A stretch of DNA of 64,000 bases from Amphiplicatus metriothermophilus (lineage in GTDB: Bacteria; Pseudomonadota; Alphaproteobacteria; Caulobacterales; Parvularculaceae), in assembly GCF_900199215.1 (NCBI RefSeq), contig NZ_FZQA01000001.1, positions 62,001-126,000 of the forward strand, in the 5' to 3' direction. The notes beneath the pieces are model-generated. The model was not told the origin of the DNA. It saw nothing but the letters and a program-made list of their open reading frames with translations, and did not search any database. The position numbers were made by a program, and so were the translations under genes. Numbering within the stretch: position 1 is the stretch's first letter; each line of letters opens with the position of its first letter. Shown here in pieces: positions 61,196 to 64,000 of this stretch.

Positions 61196-61783
61196 TCACG
61201 GCGCGGCGGGCGCTTCGACCGGATCGACGCGCTCGATGACGACCGGCTCGACCGGAACCTCGGCGTCGAACGGCCCGCCGGGGCCGGTCGGAACCGTGCC
61301 GATGGCGTCGACGACCGCCATCCCGTCGACGACCCGGCCGAAGACCGTATAGCCGTAGATCGGCCCGAGATCGGTCACGCGATGATCGAGCTTCGGATTG
61401 TCGACGAGATTGATGAACCACTGCGCCGCGGCGCTGTCCGGATCGTCCGTGCGCGCCATGGCGATGGTCCCCCGCTCGTTCCTGAGGCCGTTGTCGCCCT
61501 CGTAAGGAATGGGATCGCGGGTCGGCCGCTCGGTGAACAGCCGCGAATAGCCCCCGCCCTGAATGACGAAGCCGGGAACGACTCGGTGAACGAGCGTACG
61601 GTCGTAATGGCCGTCCTTCGCGTATTGCAGGAAGTTCTCGACCGTCGCCGGCGCCTTGTCCGGGTAAAGCTCGACCACGATGTCGCCCATGCTGGTGGCG
61701 ATCTTTACCCGGGGCGCCTCGGCGGCGGCGGCGCCGAGAAGACAAGAGAGGGCGGCGGCCAGAATCGCTGTCGTTTTCATCAT
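61196..61783 (-). CDS. exported peptidyl-prolyl cis-trans isomerase (cyclophilin)
   Basis: A 195-residue cyclophilin with a signal peptide MMKTTAILAAALSCLLGAAAAEA. KIATSMGDIVVELYPDKAPATVENF and YDRTLVHRVVPGFVIQGGGY carry the Arg and Phe of the active site; AMARTDDPDSAAAQWFINL and YGYTVFGRVVDGMAVVDAI complete it. The signal predicts a periplasmic PpiA-like enzyme assisting secreted-protein folding. It is followed by hisS on the same strand 87 bp away. Confidence 0.92.
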   Translation of the reverse strand: MMKTTAILAAALSCLLGAAAAEAPRVKIATSMGDIVVELYPDKAPATVENFLQYAKDGHYDRTLVHRVVPGFVIQGGGYSRLFTERPTRDPIPYEGDNGLRNERGTIAMARTDDPDSAAAQWFINLVDNPKLDHRVTDLGPIYGYTVFGRVVDGMAVVDAIGTVPTGPGGPFDAEVPVEPVVIERVDPVEAPAAP

Positions 61784-61805
61784 GCGCTTGCTTCCCGGCT
61801 CGGGC

Positions 61806-62165
61806 TCAAAAGCTCCTGCCGTCTATCTGTACGGGGGTCAGCGCCTTCAGATCGACCCCGTCGATGCAGCGCGCATTGACCGCCGCCATCTGCGCTCCGT
61901 CCGGCGCCTCGCCCCAGGCGAAGGCCTGCACGCCGCAGGTCTTGCAGAACACATGCGCGATTTTCTTTTTGTTGAAGCGATATTCCGTAAGCTGATCCTC
62001 TCCCTGAAGAAGCCTGAAATTCTCACGCGGCGTGAAGCTCAGGACGAAGCCTTTCTTCTCGCAATGCGAACAGTTGCAGACGTTGGTCTGGGAAAGATCG
62101 ACCTTCGCCTCGAACCGCACGGCCCCGCAATGGCATCCGCCGGTCACGTCTTTCATATCGCTCAT
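61806..62165 (-). CDS. GFA (glutathione-dependent formaldehyde-activating) family protein
   Basis: A 119-residue zinc protein of the GFA/DUF636 family. Zinc ligands: [12 protein letters not shown] near residue 9, [17 protein letters not shown] near 29, and [16 protein letters not shown] near 73. Its ATG overlaps the pgi stop as ATGA, so it is translated with glucose-6-phosphate isomerase, though a functional link is not obvious. The family's formaldehyde role is doubtful for most members. Confidence 0.9.
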   Translation of the reverse strand: MSDMKDVTGGCHCGAVRFEAKVDLSQTNVCNCSHCEKKGFVLSFTPRENFRLLQGEDQLTEYRFNKKKIAHVFCKTCGVQAFAWGEAPDGAQMAAVNARCIDGVDLKALTPVQIDGRSF

Positions 62166-63835
62166 GACCGTTCTCTCTTCGCTGCGGCTCTGATCCGGTT
62201 CACCCGGTCGATCAGCGCGTTGGTGGAGACGTCGTGACCGGCCGCGGCGGGCTTTTCCTCGCCGAGCCGGGCGAGCTCGGGCAGCACCCTTCCGGCGAGA
62301 GTCTTGCCGAGCTCGACGCCCCACTGGTCGAAGGAGTTGATCCCCCAGATCGCGCCCTGACAGAAGATCTTGTGCTCGTAGAGCGCGATCAGCGCGCCGA
62401 GCGTCTCGGGCGTCAGTTTCTCCATCACGATCGCATTGACGGGCCGGCCGCCGGGGAAAACCTTGTGCGGGGCGAGGCGGTCGACGTCCTTCTGCGCAAG
62501 GCCCTGGGCCAGCATCTCGGCGCGCGCTTCGGCTTCCGTGCGGCCGATCATCAGCGCTTCCTGCTGGGCGATGAAGTTCGCAAGCAGTTTCTCGTGATGA
62601 TCGCCGATGGGCGCATGCGACAGCGCCGGCGCGATGAAGTCCGCTGAAATCAGGTCCGTGCCCTGATGGATGAGCTGATAAAAGGCGTGCTGTCCGTTGG
62701 TGCCCGGTTCGCCGAAGATCACCGGTCCGGTTGCGCAGCCCGCCGGCGCGCCGTCGGCTCGCGCGCGCTTGCCGTTCGATTCCATATCCGCCTGCTGGAG
62801 ATAGGCCGGCAGCCGATGAAGATGCTGATCGTAGGGCAGAACCGCATGGGCGGCCGCGCCTTCGAAATTTCGGTTCCAGATCCCGACGAGGGCGAGGATC
62901 GCCGGCATGTTCTTGGCCGGCGGCGCGGCGCGGAAATGCTCGTCCATCGCATGGGCGCCCTTGAGCAGCTTCTCGAAATTGTCGAACCCGACCTGCAGCG
63001 CAATCGACAGCCCGATCGCCGACCACAGAGAATAGCGCCCGCCGACCCAGTCCCAGAACACGAACATGTTGGCGGGGTCGATTCCAAAATCTCTGACCGC
63101 GCGCTCGTTGGTGGAAAGCGCGACGAAGTGTTTGGCCACATCCGCTTCGCGCCCGCCCTTTTCGAGGAACCAGGCGCGCGCAGAGGCCGCGTTGGTCATG
63201 GTCTCCTGCGTGGCGAAGGTCTTGGAGGCGACGATGAAGAGCGTGCGCGCGGGATCGACGGCGGCGAGCGTATCGGCGAGATGCTGGCCGTCCACGTTGG
63301 ACACGAAGAAAGTGCGCCGGCCGCGGACCCAATAAGGGCTGAGCGCCTCCACGGCCATCTGCGGCCCGAGATCGGACCCGCCGATGCCGATATTCACCAC
63401 CGTGTCGAGGGGCGCGCCGGTATGGCCGGTCAGCTCCCCGGCGTGCACGCGGCGCGTGAAGTCCCGCATCTTTTCGCGCTCGGCGCGCACGCGCTTCGAG
63501 ACGTCCTCGCCGTCGACATGATAGGCGCGCATGGCGAAGTCGCGCAGCGCCACATGCAGGACCGCGCGCCGCTCGGTCGCGTTGATCTTTTCCCCCGCGA
63601 ACATGCGCCCGCGGACCCGTTCAAGATCCGCCGCCTCGGCGAGCGCCAGAAGCGCGTCGAAAATCTCCGGCGTGATGCGGTTCTTCGAGTAATCGAGATA
63701 GAGCCCCGCCGCTTCGAGGCTCATGCGCGCCGCGCGGGCCGGGTCGCGCTCGAACAGAGCGCGCGCAGACGGGCGCGGCGCGGCGGCGAGCTTTTCAAGG
63801 CGCGCCCAGGCGGGCGTTTTGACGACGTCGGTCAT
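62162..63835 (-). CDS. pgi: glucose-6-phosphate isomerase
   Basis: A 557-residue isomerase of glycolysis and gluconeogenesis converting glucose-6-phosphate and fructose-6-phosphate. [20 protein letters not shown] near residue 145 and [17 protein letters not shown] near 200 bind the phosphate; [19 protein letters not shown] near 260, [19 protein letters not shown] near 370 and the C-terminal [18 protein letters not shown] with the catalytic Lys complete the active site. Length is normal. Divergent from the gene beginning at 63940. Confidence 0.97.
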   Translation of the reverse strand: MTDVVKTPAWARLEKLAAAPRPSARALFERDPARAARMSLEAAGLYLDYSKNRITPEIFDALLALAEAADLERVRGRMFAGEKINATERRAVLHVALRDFAMRAYHVDGEDVSKRVRAEREKMRDFTRRVHAGELTGHTGAPLDTVVNIGIGGSDLGPQMAVEALSPYWVRGRRTFFVSNVDGQHLADTLAAVDPARTLFIVASKTFATQETMTNAASARAWFLEKGGREADVAKHFVALSTNERAVRDFGIDPANMFVFWDWVGGRYSLWSAIGLSIALQVGFDNFEKLLKGAHAMDEHFRAAPPAKNMPAILALVGIWNRNFEGAAAHAVLPYDQHLHRLPAYLQQADMESNGKRARADGAPAGCATGPVIFGEPGTNGQHAFYQLIHQGTDLISADFIAPALSHAPIGDHHEKLLANFIAQQEALMIGRTEAEARAEMLAQGLAQKDVDRLAPHKVFPGGRPVNAIVMEKLTPETLGALIALYEHKIFCQGAIWGINSFDQWGVELGKTLAGRVLPELARLGEEKPAAAGHDVSTNALIDRVNRIRAAAKRERS

Positions 63836-63939
63836 GGGAAGGCTCGCGGGCGGCTTCGGAGGGATCCGGCGCGCGAGTCATAAGCATTTTAAGGGGCCCG
63901 CTCAACGCTCCTTAAACCCGCGCCGGCTAGGCTCTCCCC

Positions 63940-64000
63940 ATGAGCTTCGCATACGCCCTCCGCCGGCCCGCCGTGCGCCGCGCGCTCTCGCGCGCCGCCG
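63940..64000 (+). CDS. start of an unidentified gene, cut by window edge
   Basis: ATG 63940 opens a frame MSFAYALRRPAVRRALSRAA running off the window. TAGGCT at 63928-63933 resembles a -10 hexamer only six bases before the ATG, as in several leaderless genes here. Too short to identify; it may not be coding. Confidence 0.35.
   Translation, partial: MSFAYALRRPAVRRALSRAA

Overview
The window is a GC-rich (roughly 68-70% by eye) chromosomal segment of an alphaproteobacterium. The evidence is a gene-transfer-agent (GTA) type head cluster, the ChvG/ChvI - HprK - EIIA - HPr regulatory cluster, two large TonB-dependent receptors, and many 4-bp ATGA/GTGA gene overlaps. A Hyphomonadaceae/Parvularculaceae-like marine lineage is my guess; it is not proven by the sequence.

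Layout. 1-4.2 kb: minus-strand GTA-like head operon (g1, terminase, portal, g3.5, prohead protease, start of major capsid), behind an AT-rich control region. 4.4-9.1 kb: FMN reductase and VOC protein divergent from a SufR/DeoR-like Cys-cluster regulator, membrane proteins, a YcgN-type protein, and a two-gene HEPN-like cassette. 9.3-11.5 kb: class A penicillin-binding protein. 11.9-13.1 kb: strikingly AT-rich acyltransferase gene, probably recently acquired. 13.1-18.3 kb: leucine-catabolism cluster (mccB, enoyl-CoA hydratase, GNAT, mccA), with mvaB separate at 21.1 kb. 18.4-21 kb: thioesterase, MAPEG, YHS and alkyltransferase genes. 22.1-25.1 kb: TonB receptor 1.

25.56-30.17 kb: a small island bounded by an 18-bp direct repeat that spans the CCA end of tRNA-Arg(ACG). 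It holds TonB receptor 2, a secreted propeller-like protein and the C-terminal stump of a serine recombinase. 30.4-37 kb: P1 peptidase, gamma-glutamyltransferase and a TVP38 / FAD-oxidoreductase / histidine-kinase operon. 37.2-41.3 kb: rpmH-rnpA-yidC-engB and a XerC-type recombinase; rnpA has no ordinary start codon downstream of rpmH. 41.5-45.8 kb: RND pump and its adaptor. 45.9-49.5 kb: HPr, EIIA, HprK, ChvG and ChvI, co-oriented and mostly overlapping.

49.6-64 kb: mostly housekeeping genes (pterin dehydratase, sirtuin, ThpR, ahcY, hisS, cyclophilin, pgi). Among them are a 25-codon ORF with a near-perfect anti-16S Shine-Dalgarno sequence and its own terminator, a TonB-like gene broken by a single-base frameshift, and a MarR regulator flanked by matching palindromes.

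No rRNA, CRISPR array or complete insertion sequence was seen.
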